A stretch of 64,000 nt of DNA, from NCBI GenBank assembly GCA_964019155.1, contig OZ025242.1, positions 86,332,533 to 86,396,532 on the forward strand, in the 5' to 3' direction. Below, piece after piece: positions 63,751-64,000 of this stretch. Made by a program: the position numbers and the translations under genes. The notes beneath the pieces were generated by a model. It worked only from the letters and a program-made list of their open reading frames with translations, searched no databases and was not told the origin of the DNA. The number at the start of each line of letters is the position of its first letter. Position 1 is the first letter of the stretch. Source of the DNA: Osedax fenrisi (lineage: Eukaryota; Annelida; Polychaeta; Sabellida; Siboglinidae).

Positions 63751-64000
63751 TGCAATGTGTTACGCAATCTGTGTACCTAATACTAATGTAAGCGTGTGAT
63801 AACGTGGTCCTTAACTTAGTAGTAGGCTGACACGTGACGCATTGTTCTGTACTTCACTAGTAGAACTTTGTTTTGTGAAATTATCGAAAGACAAAAAAAA
63901 ATAATGATATTAATATTATTAATATTATATAATATTATATTATATTAATTATATTTACCGCGCCGTGCGTGTGTACGAGTTTAACGTTCTAGAACATTCC

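Overview
The window is nuclear DNA from an AT-rich animal genome, most likely a marine invertebrate. A sponge-like or cnidarian-like genome would fit, but the sequence does not fix the phylum. The evidence is GT-AG introns, a signal-peptide protein with a LamG-like fold split over seven small exons, CR1/Jockey-type and RTE-type LINEs, a tRNA-derived SINE, a hAT element with an exact 8-bp target-site duplication, MITEs, and many (TA)n tracts. No prokaryotic features, rRNA genes or CRISPR arrays are visible.

Layout. 1-18987 is a higher-order tandem array of about fifteen monomers. Most begin with the same GTTATAATCTTGG header. They come in four classes: A, about 0.8 kb; A plus a LINE fragment, about 1.77 kb; B, about 0.9-1.07 kb; and B with an inserted MITE, about 1.85 kb. 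A five-monomer unit of about 6.3 kb (4380-10658) is repeated almost exactly at 10659-16961. Complete monomers carry a long inverted repeat. 19.0-21.05 kb is AT-rich and holds a SINE copy. 21050-26953 is a nested transposon: a CR1/Jockey-like LINE (+, 22684-25711) sits inside an RTE-type LINE (-). 27.6-28.8 kb holds an unidentified degenerate reading frame. 28.8-33.5 kb is AT-rich and holds one MITE.

33544-41249 (- strand) is the only convincing host gene. Seven coding exons with mutually consistent phases join into a 240-residue secreted protein with a LamG/concanavalin-like jellyroll. A TATA box, a probable 5' UTR exon and E-box motifs lie upstream at 41.7-42.03 kb. Its introns hold a SINE, microsatellites, a 10-bp tandem repeat that reaches a splice donor, and a tandem duplication that copies another donor.

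42-64 kb has no confident host gene. It contains an RTE C-terminal relic (42.2 kb), a 15-bp minisatellite (43.8-44.97 kb), a 3.1-kb CCACTA/CCACAA hexanucleotide array (47.66-50.8 kb), LINE C-terminal relics (52.5 kb -, 53.9 kb +, 62.0 kb -), a 1261-bp non-autonomous hAT element (54359-55619), a SINE copy (58.1 kb), an unidentified mostly open frame with a hydrophobic stretch (58.58-59.0 kb -), a LINE 3' end with an AATTC tail (60.5 kb), a pogo-like inverted repeat (60.7 kb) and a dispersed repeat of about 490 bp present twice.

The coding calls come from reading translations and splice signals by eye. Family assignments rest on recognisable motifs, not on a database search.
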